Assembly (NCBI GenBank): GCA_963719975.1
Contig: CAVRED010000005.1
Coordinates: 124,001 to 188,000, forward strand
Origin: Poindextera sp963719975
GTDB lineage: Bacteria; Pseudomonadota; Alphaproteobacteria; Caulobacterales; Caulobacteraceae
Length of the DNA: 64,000 nucleotides
Direction: 5' to 3'
A model generated the notes under the pieces. That model did no database searches, was not told the origin of the DNA, and saw nothing but the letters and a program-made list of their open reading frames with translations. Within the stretch, counting starts at the first letter, position 1, and each line of letters starts with the position of its first letter. Of the stretch, positions 38,347-48,910 are shown in pieces. The translations under genes and the position numbers were made by a program.

Positions 38347-39167
38347 CCGACACCGTGATGGTCGCCACACGACACGGGCCGATGGTGGCGCTCGCCGGCG
38401 ACGCCTACATCACCCGCTCGCTCCAACTCTACGGCGAGTACGGCCACGACGAGGCCGACCTCTTCCGGCAGATCGTCAGACCGGGGATGGCGGTCGTCGA
38501 GGCCGGGGCGAACATCGGCGCCCATTCGGTGATGCTTGCGCGGGCGTGCGCCCCCGGCCCGCTGTTCGCCTTCGAGCCCCAGCAGCGCGTATTCCAGCTG
38601 CTTTGCGCCAACCTGGTGATGAACGGCGTCACCAACGCGATCGCCTTCTCGGACGCAGCCGGCGCTCGCGCAGGAATGGCGGTGATGCCCAATCTCGACT
38701 ACGGGAGCAGCTACAACTTCGGATCCGTCAGTATAAAGATGATGGATGTGTCCGCCGGCCTGGACTGGAGCGCGGGCCAGCCGACGCGGGTGGTGGCGAT
38801 CGATGACCTGGCGTTGCCGGCGTGCGGGTTTCTCAAGATCGACGTCGAGGGCTTCGAAGCTGCGGTGCTCGAGGGCGCGCGGCAGACCATCGCCCGCCTT
38901 CGGCCGATGCTCTACGTCGAGAACGACCGCGCGAGCCAGCAGGCGGCGCTGATCGCGTTGATCGACAGCCTGGGCTACACCCAGTACTGGCACGTCGCGC
39001 CGCTGTTCAGCCGCGACAACTTCAACGGGGCCAAGGACGACGTGTTCAATGGCTCGGTTAGCCTGAACATGTTCTGTACGCCGAACGAGAGCGAGCTTTC
39101 GATCACCGGTTTCGAGCGCATCGACCCGAACAACTGGCGCTCGCCGGTGGGCCCGATCCCCGGCTAA
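38343..39167 (+). CDS. FkbM-family SAM methyltransferase
   Basis: 274 residues. SAM-binding VVEAGANIGAHSVMLARAC, FAFEPQQRVFQLLCANL, and the FkbM C-terminal hallmark CGFLKIDVEGFEAAVLEGA. Start GTG at 38343 overlaps the Mur ligase stop as GTGA, so the genes are coupled. FkbM enzymes methylate hydroxyls of sugars or other small molecules. A link to cell-wall or surface glycan modification is possible from context only. Confidence 0.88.
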   Translation: MTDTVMVATRHGPMVALAGDAYITRSLQLYGEYGHDEADLFRQIVRPGMAVVEAGANIGAHSVMLARACAPGPLFAFEPQQRVFQLLCANLVMNGVTNAIAFSDAAGARAGMAVMPNLDYGSSYNFGSVSIKMMDVSAGLDWSAGQPTRVVAIDDLALPACGFLKIDVEGFEAAVLEGARQTIARLRPMLYVENDRASQQAALIALIDSLGYTQYWHVAPLFSRDNFNGAKDDVFNGSVSLNMFCTPNESELSITGFERIDPNNWRSPVGPIPG

Positions 39168-39183
39168 CGGACGGCGGCGCGCC

Positions 39184-41965
<2,782 letters not shown>

Positions 41966-42169
41966 TCTGAAGGGGTTCCGGATCAGCGCAGTCGGGCGGC
42001 CCGTCGGCCGCGCCGGGCTCTTGCGGAAAACGCTCAAAGCCCGTTCGAATACCGCTCGTTTGGCCCGCGCGAGACTTAAGCAGCGCCCCCCGCTAAGTCA
42101 ACGCGAGGGGCGCTCGCCACCAATGAAATGCAGGGAAAGCGCGGCGCAACTGTGGCGCCCGCGCCGCCC

Positions 42170-42787
42170 TCAGGCGCTGGCGGCCGCGCTCGGCCTTGCG
42201 GACACGCGGTCGCGCCACGCCGCGAGGTTCTTGTTCGCCGCGTCCAGCGGTTGCCCCACCACCCCGCCGAATTCGACGAACACGAAGAGCAGGATGTCGG
42301 CCAACGTGAAGCGGTCGCCGACGATGAAGGGCTTGGACCCGAGCAGACCATCCATCCAGGCGAGCTTCTCCGCCGCCAGGGTCTTCAGGTCGTCGGCCGC
42401 CTGCGGGATCACGCGCATGCGGCTCTCGAACAGGCGCAGGCCCGTCGAATAGCGAAACCCGTTGGCCATGGGCTCGCAGACGTTCAGGTCGATCCGCCGC
42501 GTCCACATGCGCGTGACCGCGCGCTCCTCAGCGTTCGTTCCAATCAAAGCCGGGGTCGGATGCACCTCTTCGAGGTACTCGCAGATCGGCAGGATCTCCG
42601 AGATGAAGACGCCGTCGTCCAGCTCCAGCGTCGGCATCTGGCCGGACGGATTGCGGCTGAGATGCGCCGCTTGCCGGTTCTCGCCGGCCATCAGGTCGAC
42701 CTCGACGCGCGGGATGTCGATGCCCTTCTCGGCGATGAACATCTTCACCACCCGCGGATTGGGGCCGACCGAGTTGTAGAACTTCAT
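42170..42787 (-). CDS. Glutathione S-transferase family protein
   Basis: 205 residues. The thioredoxin-fold N-domain has MKFYNSVGPNPRVVKMFIAE; the glutathione-binding cis-Pro is in SGQMPTLELDDG, with SEILPICEYLEE next. The all-helical C-domain has KPFIVGDRFTLADILLFVFV with the N-capping box. It probably conjugates or reduces small electrophiles. Start ATG at 42787. It lies divergent from the parvulin gene. Confidence 0.9.
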   Translation of the reverse strand: MKFYNSVGPNPRVVKMFIAEKGIDIPRVEVDLMAGENRQAAHLSRNPSGQMPTLELDDGVFISEILPICEYLEEVHPTPALIGTNAEERAVTRMWTRRIDLNVCEPMANGFRYSTGLRLFESRMRVIPQAADDLKTLAAEKLAWMDGLLGSKPFIVGDRFTLADILLFVFVEFGGVVGQPLDAANKNLAAWRDRVSARPSAAASA

Positions 42788-42878
42788 CGCGTTGCTTCCT
42801 CTCTCAGGGGCTAGGCGTGGGCGTGCGCGCGGCGTATGGGCGCGGCCTTGCCGTTTTCTCAGATACAGATTAGCGCAA

Positions 42879-43898
42879 ATGGACGCAGCGTCAGGCAAGA
42901 GCGGAAAGCGGCGCGCCGGCCTGGCGATCCTGGCCGCCTGCGCGCTCGTGGCGCTTGCCGCCTGCTCGCGGCATAGCGGCGCGCAGCATCCGCCCGTTCC
43001 CGGCGATACGGCCGTGGCGAGCGTGAACGGCCAGACGGTCTGGGCCTCAGACGTCAAGCGGGAGGCTGTCGCCCAGGGGTTGATCGGTGAGGGTGAGCCG
43101 CTCGACGTCTCATCGCCCACCTTCCACCAGGCTCTGGACCAGTTGATCGACGAGAAGCTGCTGGCCGCCGAGGCCGAGCGACAGAACCTGGCCAACGACC
43201 CGGAGACCAAGCGCAGGCTGGCCGCCGCCCGCGAGCGCATCCTGGGCGACATGCTGGTGGAGAGCCTGGTCGAGCGGACGGTCAGCGAAAGCTCGATCCG
43301 CGCCCTCTACCAGGACGAGGTGCAGTCGGCCGGCCAGTCCGAGGAGATGCACGCCGCCCAGATCGTCACCGCATCGCAGGCGGACGCGCTGGCGGTCAAA
43401 AAAGCGCTCGCCGGCGGCGCGGCGTTCGAGACGTTGGCCATGCAGCACTCCATCGACGCCCAGACGCGCCTGAACGGCGGCGACCTCGGCTATTTCACTG
43501 CCGACGTGCTGCCCCCGACCTACGCTGCAGCACTGAAGGACGCCAAGGTCGGCGAGATCGTTGGTCCGTTCCAGACCGACTCCGGATGGGTCGTGCTGAA
43601 GCTGGAGGATCGGCGGCCGGAGACGCCGATCTCCCTCGACGCGGCCCGGCCCGAGATCGTCAACTTCCTGACCTATGAGCAGGTGCGCGATCTCTTGAAG
43701 CGATTGCGCCACGACAACCAGATCAAGGTCCTTATCGGCCCGGCCGCGCCTTCGCCCACCACCGAGCCGGAGCCGGCCTCGGCGCCGTCGTCCGCGGCGG
43801 CTTCGTCGGCGCAACCGGCCGCGTCCTCCCTTGCGGTCGCCGTCTCGTCGGCCGCTGAATCTTCGGCCCAATCCGTTCCCGCAAACGAGGTCAAATGA
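42879..43898 (+). CDS. Peptidyl-prolyl isomerase lipoprotein, PrsA/SurA-like
   Basis: 339 residues. Lipobox LVALAAC gives a lipidated N-terminus after cleavage. A SurA-N-like helical region (INxxxxxAxDVKREAVAQG type) comes next; the parvulin domain has EEMHAAQIVTASQADALAVK, then LNGGDLGYFTADVL and IVGPFQTDSGWVVLKLED. The tail (~275-339) is Ala/Ser/Pro-rich and low complexity. It acts in the periplasm on outer-membrane protein folding. Its stop overlaps argJ at ATGA. A parvulin between secA and argJ matches Caulobacter-type gene order (recall). Confidence 0.87.
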   Translation: MDAASGKSGKRRAGLAILAACALVALAACSRHSGAQHPPVPGDTAVASVNGQTVWASDVKREAVAQGLIGEGEPLDVSSPTFHQALDQLIDEKLLAAEAERQNLANDPETKRRLAAARERILGDMLVESLVERTVSESSIRALYQDEVQSAGQSEEMHAAQIVTASQADALAVKKALAGGAAFETLAMQHSIDAQTRLNGGDLGYFTADVLPPTYAAALKDAKVGEIVGPFQTDSGWVVLKLEDRRPETPISLDAARPEIVNFLTYEQVRDLLKRLRHDNQIKVLIGPAAPSPTTEPEPASAPSSAAASSAQPAASSLAVAVSSAAESSAQSVPANEVK

Positions 43899-45142
43899 GC
43901 CCCCCATCTCCGCTGGTCTCTCCGCTCGCGGTTCCGTTTCCGCCGATCGCGCCGGTCGCCGGCGTCGACCTCGCGACCGCGCGCGCCGGATTCTACAAGG
44001 AGGAGCGCGACGACCTCCTGCTGATGCGCTTTGCCGCGGGGACGACGGCGGCGGGGGTTTTCACGCGCCACGGGGTCGGCTCCGCGCCGGTCGACTGGTG
44101 CAGGGATGCGTTGGCGGCGGATGGCGGGGAGGGGGTGCGGGCGCTGATCGTCAACGCCGGCTGCGCCAATTCCTTCACCGGCCGCCCAGGCGCGGCGGCC
44201 GCGCGCCGTGTCGCGCAAGCCGTCGCCCGTGCGGTCGGCTGCCGCGAGCACCAGGTCATGATGGCCTCGACCGGCGTCATCGGCGTGGTGCTCGACGACT
44301 CGATGGTGACCCCGCGCGTGAGCGCCATGGCCGGGCGGCTCGACCCGGCCAACTGGCTTGCAGCAGCCGGCGCCATCATGACCACCGACACCTTCGCCAA
44401 GGGCTCTGTGGCCGAGGCCGCGATCGACGGCGTGGTCGTCCGCATCGCCGGCATCGTCAAGGGCTCGGGCATGATCGCGCCCAACATGGCGACGATGCTG
44501 GCCTTCGTGGCCACCGACGCAGCGATCGGTGCAGCCGCGCTTCAAGCGCTGGTCAGCCGCGCCACCCAGTCCACCTTCAACGCGGTCACCGTCGATGGCG
44601 ACCGCTCGACCAACGACACCTGCCTGCTGTTCGCGACCGGCGAGGCGCGGAATGCGCGCATCGAGCGCGCCGCCGATCGCCGTCTGGCCGACTTCCGCGC
44701 CAAGCTCCACGGGGTGATGCTCGACCTGGCGCAGCAGATGGTCCGCGACGGCGAGGGCGCGAGCAAGTTCGTCAAGATCGCCATCACCGGCGCGACGAGC
44801 CCGGCCTCGGCCCGCAAGATCGCGCGGACGGTCGCCGAGTCGCCGTTGGTGAAGACCGCGATCGCCGGCGAGGACGCCAATTGGGGCCGCATCGTCATGG
44901 CGGTGGGACGCGCCGACGAGCCGATCGACCGCAACCGGATCGAGATCCGCTTCGGCGAGCTCGTCGCCGCGCGCGACGGCGCCGTCTCGCCCACCTACGA
45001 CGAAGCCAAGATGAGCGCCTACATGCAGCGGCCCGAGCTCGAGATCGCCGTCGATGTCGGCGTGGGCAAGGCCTCGGCGGTCATGTGGACCTGCGATCTC
45101 ACCAAGCGTTACGTCGAGATCAACGGGGACTATCGCAGCTGA
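43895..45142 (+). CDS. argJ: Bifunctional ornithine acetyltransferase/N-acetylglutamate synthase
   Basis: 415 residues. Recycles acetyl groups in arginine synthesis by moving acetyl from N-acetylornithine to glutamate. The self-cleavage site is in GMIAPNMATMLAF (Ala-Thr), with Thr as the new N-terminal nucleophile. Other markers: VFTRHGVGSAPVDWC, IVNAGCANSFTG and TVDGDRSTNDTCLLFATG, plus EDANWGRIVMAVGRA near the end. Normal family length. Start ATG at 43895 by ATGA overlap. Confidence 0.96.
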   Translation: MSPPSPLVSPLAVPFPPIAPVAGVDLATARAGFYKEERDDLLLMRFAAGTTAAGVFTRHGVGSAPVDWCRDALAADGGEGVRALIVNAGCANSFTGRPGAAAARRVAQAVARAVGCREHQVMMASTGVIGVVLDDSMVTPRVSAMAGRLDPANWLAAAGAIMTTDTFAKGSVAEAAIDGVVVRIAGIVKGSGMIAPNMATMLAFVATDAAIGAAALQALVSRATQSTFNAVTVDGDRSTNDTCLLFATGEARNARIERAADRRLADFRAKLHGVMLDLAQQMVRDGEGASKFVKIAITGATSPASARKIARTVAESPLVKTAIAGEDANWGRIVMAVGRADEPIDRNRIEIRFGELVAARDGAVSPTYDEAKMSAYMQRPELEIAVDVGVGKASAVMWTCDLTKRYVEINGDYRS

Positions 45143-45176
45143 ATCCGCCTCTCTCTTGGCGTGAGGGACCTTGCCG

Positions 45177-45578
45177 ATGAAGCCTCTGGTGCTGGTTGCG
45201 GCGGCCGCTCTGATCGACGTCGATGGGCGGGTTCTGATCTGCAAGCGACCGCAAGGTAAACAGCTGGCAGGGTTGTGGGAGTTTCCAGGCGGTAAGGTTG
45301 AGGAAGGAGAAACCCCAGAAGCTTGCCTGATCCGCGAGCTTAACGAGGAGTTAGGGATCTCGGTCGTCGAGGCCTGCCTCGCGCCCTTTGCATTTACCAG
45401 TCACGGTTACGATTCGTTTCACCTGCTCATGCCACTGTACCTCTGCCGACGCTGGAAAGGCGTGGTCCAGGCTCTGGAACATGAGGCGCTTGCATGGGTG
45501 AGGCCGAACAAACTTGCGGACTACCCGATGCCGCCGGCCGACGCGCCGCTGGTGGCCTGGTTGCGCGACCTCATCTGA
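45177..45578 (+). CDS. mutT: 8-oxo-dGTP diphosphatase (Nudix)
   Basis: 133 residues. The Nudix box is complete (GGKVEEGETPEACL, then RELNEELG at residues ~38-60). FPGGK and the N-terminal strands match MutT, which removes oxidised dGTP. ATG at 45177 is preferred over the TTG six bases before. The middle (45241-45480) is about 59% GC by my count, well below its neighbours, and uses codons such as TTA and GAA-rich runs; the gene may be younger in this genome or under different selection. Its end overlaps the ribosome site of the pilin gene. Confidence 0.92.
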   Translation: MKPLVLVAAAALIDVDGRVLICKRPQGKQLAGLWEFPGGKVEEGETPEACLIRELNEELGISVVEACLAPFAFTSHGYDSFHLLMPLYLCRRWKGVVQALEHEALAWVRPNKLADYPMPPADAPLVAWLRDLI

Positions 45579-45583
45579 GGTCC

Positions 45584-45736
45584 TTGCCGGCCAACGTCTC
45601 CGGCGCCACGGCGGTGGAGTACGGCCTGATCGTCTCGCTGATTTTCCTTGTCATTCTCAGCTCGGTGACCGCCTTCGGCAGCAAGGCGACCAACATGTAC
45701 AACACCATTTCATCGACCGTCGGCTCGGCGATGTAG
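45584..45736 (+). CDS. Flp/Fap-type IVb pilin
   Basis: 50 residues starting with TTG after GAGG. NVSGATAVEYGLIVSLIFL has the Flp prepilin signature (Gly, then a Glu-Tyr pair at +5/+6 in a hydrophobic helix), and the hydrophobic stretch continues to VILSSVTAFG. Flp monomers form tight-adherence (Tad) pili. No tad/cpa genes are near; it sits directly after mutT, so it is an orphan or a decoy copy. The short length is normal for the family. Confidence 0.75.
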   Translation: MPANVSGATAVEYGLIVSLIFLVILSSVTAFGSKATNMYNTISSTVGSAM

Positions 45737-45738
45737 CG

Positions 45739-46554
45739 CTAGCCGGGCGCCCAGCCCGTCAGCGTCACAATGTCGAAGGTCGCCCTCGTGCGACCGTCCG
45801 GATCCGCGAACTGCTCCTGGTAGATCTCGAACGCGCGCGCCAGCGTGCGCCGGCTCAGGCCCGGGCCTCCCCGGTCGGAGAAGGCGCTTGTCTCGCCCAT
45901 CGCGCGAAGGTCGGCGAGCAGCTTCAACGGGTGCGGGTAGCGGACGTTAACGCGGTCGACGTCGGTGACCGGGAACTGAAAGCCGGCGCGCTGCATCAGG
46001 CCGAGCGCCTCGCGCGCATCGACCGCGGGTGAAATGTGGGCCGCCGCACCGCCCAGGATCTCCGCCTCCGCCTGCATCAACGCCGTCCTGAGTTCCCCCA
46101 GGGTTTCACCGCCCAGCAACGCCGCCATGAAAAGGCCGTCCGGCTTGAGCGCGTGGCGGACCTGGATCAGGCAGCCCGGCAGGTCGTTCACCCAGTGAAG
46201 CGCGAGGCTGGAGACAACAAGGTCCAGGCTCGCGTCGGCGAATGCGAGCTCTTCCTCGTCCATGCGAACCCGCAGGCTCGCTCGTCGGCCGAGCATCGCC
46301 GCGGAGATGTCGGTCTCGATCAGGAGGCCGATGCGCTCGCGCGCGGGGCTGCGCGCCAGGGCCGCCGCGAAGGCGCCGTCGCGCGCGCCGAGGTCGACGG
46401 CGAGCGGGAAGTTGCGCACAATGGCCTCCAGGCGTTCGACGAGGTCGGCCGCGGCGCGGTGCTTGAGGAAGCCGGCGTCGGCGAATCCCGGCGCCGCGCG
46501 ATCCAGGCGCTTGCGGTGTAGGCCGCGGTCGAACAGGCGGGGCGGGGCGGACAT
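45739..46554 (-). CDS. SAM methyltransferase, NDUFAF5/BioC-like
   Basis: 271 residues. PRLFDRGLHRKRLDRAAPGF at the N-terminus and LAVDLGARDGAFAAAL (motif I) match the alphaproteobacterial NDUFAF5 group, whose mitochondrial member hydroxylates a complex I Arg; BioC is the other relative. SSLALHWVNDLPGCLIQVR is motif post-II. Start ATG at 46554 overlaps the divergent comF start by two bases (CATG). Confidence 0.85.
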   Translation of the reverse strand: MSAPPRLFDRGLHRKRLDRAAPGFADAGFLKHRAAADLVERLEAIVRNFPLAVDLGARDGAFAAALARSPARERIGLLIETDISAAMLGRRASLRVRMDEEELAFADASLDLVVSSLALHWVNDLPGCLIQVRHALKPDGLFMAALLGGETLGELRTALMQAEAEILGGAAAHISPAVDAREALGLMQRAGFQFPVTDVDRVNVRYPHPLKLLADLRAMGETSAFSDRGGPGLSRRTLARAFEIYQEQFADPDGRTRATFDIVTLTGWAPG

Positions 46555-47332
46555 GAGCCTTATCCATGACCGGAACGAGCGGTCCTGGAAACCGGGACCG
46601 GGCGCGGCCGCGCTGGCGCGCGGTCTCATCGACCTCGTCTTCCCGCCGCAGACGCTCGATCGCACCGGGCTCGCCCAGTCGATCGGCCTTTCTGCAGAGG
46701 CCTGGACGCGCGTCCACTTCATCGCCGAGCCCGTGTGCGACGGCTGCGGCGCGCCCTTCGAGTACGACACGGGCGAGCGGTGTCCGGCCTGCCTCACTCG
46801 CCCCCGCGTCTTCGATCGCGCCCGCGCGGCGGTGCTCTATGACGACGCTTCGCGCGACCTCATCCTGCAGTTCAAGCACGCCGACCGGATCGACCTGGCT
46901 GGCCTGTTCACGAGCTGGATCGCACGCGCCGCCGAGGATTTGCTTGCCGACGCCGATGTGGTCGCGCCCGTGCCGCTGCATCCCGCGCGCCTGCTCGCGC
47001 GGCGCTTCAACCAGGCGGCCGAGATCGCCCGACCGCTCGCCAGGCGCCACCGCCTGGCCTACCTGCCCGATACCCTCGTGCGGGCGAGGCGGAGCGAGAG
47101 CCAGGCGGGCAAGTCGGGGGCCGCCCGGCGGCGCAACGTCGCGGGCGCCTTCAGCGTGCGGGAGACCGGCCGGCGGCGCATCGAGGGCCGCCGTGTGCTG
47201 CTGGTCGATGACGTGCTGACGACAGGCGCCACCGCCGAAGCCTGCGCCAGGGCGCTGAGGGCCGCCGGCGCCAGCGCCGTCGACCTCGCCGTGATCGCAC
47301 GCGTGCGTGAAGCGCCAAGCGTCTCTATATGA
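46553..47332 (+). CDS. ComF-family phosphoribosyltransferase-like protein
   Basis: 259 residues. N-terminal zinc-finger-like CDGCGAPFEYDTGERCPACL; the PRTase loop VLLVDDVLTTGATAEA binds PRPP; FNQAAEIARPLA is typical of ComF. In transformable bacteria ComF helps DNA uptake; elsewhere its role is unclear. Its start codon interlocks with the divergent methyltransferase start, and it overlaps grxC at ATGA, beginning a run of coupled genes. Confidence 0.88.
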   Translation: MSLIHDRNERSWKPGPGAAALARGLIDLVFPPQTLDRTGLAQSIGLSAEAWTRVHFIAEPVCDGCGAPFEYDTGERCPACLTRPRVFDRARAAVLYDDASRDLILQFKHADRIDLAGLFTSWIARAAEDLLADADVVAPVPLHPARLLARRFNQAAEIARPLARRHRLAYLPDTLVRARRSESQAGKSGAARRRNVAGAFSVRETGRRRIEGRRVLLVDDVLTTGATAEACARALRAAGASAVDLAVIARVREAPSVSI

Positions 47333-47592
47333 CGGCCATGTCCAAGGTCACCGTCTACACGCGACCCTTCTGCGGCTACTGCACCCGGGCGCTTGGCCTG
47401 CTCGCAGATAAGGGCGTCTCGGTCACCGAGATCGAAGCCGGCTTTGACCCGGAGCTGCGCAAGGAAATGATCATGCGCTCGGGCAGGGCGACCTTCCCGC
47501 AGATCTTCATCGGCGAGCGCCACATCGGCGGTTGCGACGAACTGGTCGCCCTCGAGCGGGCCGGCGAGCTCGACGGCCTGCTGCGCGCATGA
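47329..47592 (+). CDS. grxC: Glutaredoxin 3
   Basis: 87 residues. VTVYTRPFCGYCTRALGLL carries the CxxC active site, and TFPQIFIGERHIGGCDEL gives the cis-Pro and glutathione-binding GG-C-D. It reduces disulfides with glutathione. ATG at 47329 (ATGA overlap with comF) or 47338; the first fits coupling. It overlaps the nitrilase gene at its end in the same way. Confidence 0.94.
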   Translation: MTAMSKVTVYTRPFCGYCTRALGLLADKGVSVTEIEAGFDPELRKEMIMRSGRATFPQIFIGERHIGGCDELVALERAGELDGLLRA

Positions 47593-48455
47593 ACCCCGAG
47601 ACCCGCGTCGCCCTTGTCCAGCTTCGCACGCCCGCGACACAGACGGCCGCGTTGGCCCATGCCGCGCCGCTGGTGCGCCGGGCCGCCGAGGCCGGCGCCA
47701 AGCTCATCGCCACGCCGGAGGCGACCAACATCCTCGAGCGCGATCGCGCGAAGCTGTTTGCGATCCTAGAGCCGACCGAGACCGACCCGTGCGTGCAGGG
47801 CCTGATCGCGCTGGCCCGCGAGCTCAAGGTCTGGCTCCTGATCGGGTCGGCGCTGGTGAGGCGCGAGGATGGCGGCGCCGCCAACCGCTCGATGTTGATC
47901 GACCCCGCCGGCCGGACGGTTGCGACCTACGACAAGATCCACATGTTCGACGTCGATCTGCCGACCGGCGAGCGCGTGCGCGAGTCCGAGGCCTACACGC
48001 CCGGATGTGCGGCAAGCGTCGCCGACACGCCATTCGGCAGGTTGGGCCTGACCGTCTGCTACGACATCCGCTTTCCCTATCTCTATCGCGCGCTCGCCAA
48101 GGCCGGGGCGGAGATCCTTACCGTGCCGGCAGCCTTCACCCGCCCGACCGGGGAGGCGCACTGGGAGATTCTGCTGCGCGCCAGGGCGATCGAGGCCGGC
48201 GCCTTCGTGCTCGCGCCGGCGCAGGGAGGCCGACACGAGGACGGCCGCGGCACCTGGGGGCGTTCGATGGTGGTCGGCCCCTGGGGCGAGATCGTCGCTC
48301 AGGCATTGGACGACGAACCTGGGGTGATCGCGGCCGTGCTCGACTCCGCCGCGCCCGGCAAGGCTCGAGCGGCCATCCCCTCGCTGGTCAACGAGCGCGC
48401 CTTCGCAGGTCCCGCCTTCGCCAAGGCTTCGGCCGGCGGGCCGGCGGGAGCATAG
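47589..48455 (+). CDS. Nitrilase-superfamily amidase (Nit1/Nit2-like)
   Basis: 288 residues. Catalytic Glu in LIATPEATNIL, Lys in VATYDKIHMFDVDL, Cys in LTVCYDIRFPYLYR: the Glu-Lys-Cys triad. The closest characterised group is deaminated-glutathione amidase, a repair enzyme, and its position after grxC fits glutathione metabolism (inference). Start ATG overlaps the grxC stop. The last ~20 residues (FAKASAGGPAGA) are low complexity. Confidence 0.9.
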   Translation: MNPETRVALVQLRTPATQTAALAHAAPLVRRAAEAGAKLIATPEATNILERDRAKLFAILEPTETDPCVQGLIALARELKVWLLIGSALVRREDGGAANRSMLIDPAGRTVATYDKIHMFDVDLPTGERVRESEAYTPGCAASVADTPFGRLGLTVCYDIRFPYLYRALAKAGAEILTVPAAFTRPTGEAHWEILLRARAIEAGAFVLAPAQGGRHEDGRGTWGRSMVVGPWGEIVAQALDDEPGVIAAVLDSAAPGKARAAIPSLVNERAFAGPAFAKASAGGPAGA

Positions 48456-48459
48456 GCGG

Positions 48460-48894
48460 ATGATCAAGTACGCCCTCGTTTGCGCCTTCGAGCATCCGTT
48501 CGAGGGCTGGTTCGGATCGTCAGACGAATACGACGATCAGCTCGCCCGACGACAGATCGCCTGCCCGTTTTGCGGCGCCACTGACGTGCGCAAGCAGATC
48601 ATGGCGCCGGCGGTGGCCGGCACGAAAGCGCAAGGCGGAACGTTGGCGATCAGCGAGTCCGGCCGCACCATGATGATGGAGGCGATGGGCCGGGTGCGCC
48701 AGCACGTGCTGGAAACCTTCGATGACGTCGGCGACCGCTTCGCGACCGAGGCGCGCGCGATCCATGAGGGCGCCTCGGAGGATCGCGGGATCTATGGCGA
48801 AGCCTCGCCGAAGGAGATTCGCGAGCTCGTCCACGACGGAATCCAGGTGGCCCCGCTGCCGCCGGAGCCGCCGAAGAAGGATCAGCTGAACTGA
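48460..48894 (+). CDS. DUF1178 family protein
   Basis: 144 residues. MIKYALVCAFEHPFEGWFGS and the Cys pair IACPFCGATDVRKQIMAP are the conserved DUF1178 N-terminal zinc-ribbon-like part. The C-terminal EARAIHEGASEDRGIYGEAS and the ending LPPEPPKK are also typical. Function unknown; it is commonly adjacent to the nitrilase gene in alphaproteobacteria (recall). Last gene of the comF operon. Confidence 0.9.
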   Translation: MIKYALVCAFEHPFEGWFGSSDEYDDQLARRQIACPFCGATDVRKQIMAPAVAGTKAQGGTLAISESGRTMMMEAMGRVRQHVLETFDDVGDRFATEARAIHEGASEDRGIYGEASPKEIRELVHDGIQVAPLPPEPPKKDQLN

Positions 48895-48910
48895 AGCGCC
48901 AACCGTCGCC

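Noticed and set aside
45340..45354. Near-CtrA box TTAA-N7-TTAG inside mutT, 230 bases before the Flp pilin
   Set aside because: One mismatch, and it lies in codons of the conserved Nudix box, so sequence is explained by protein coding.
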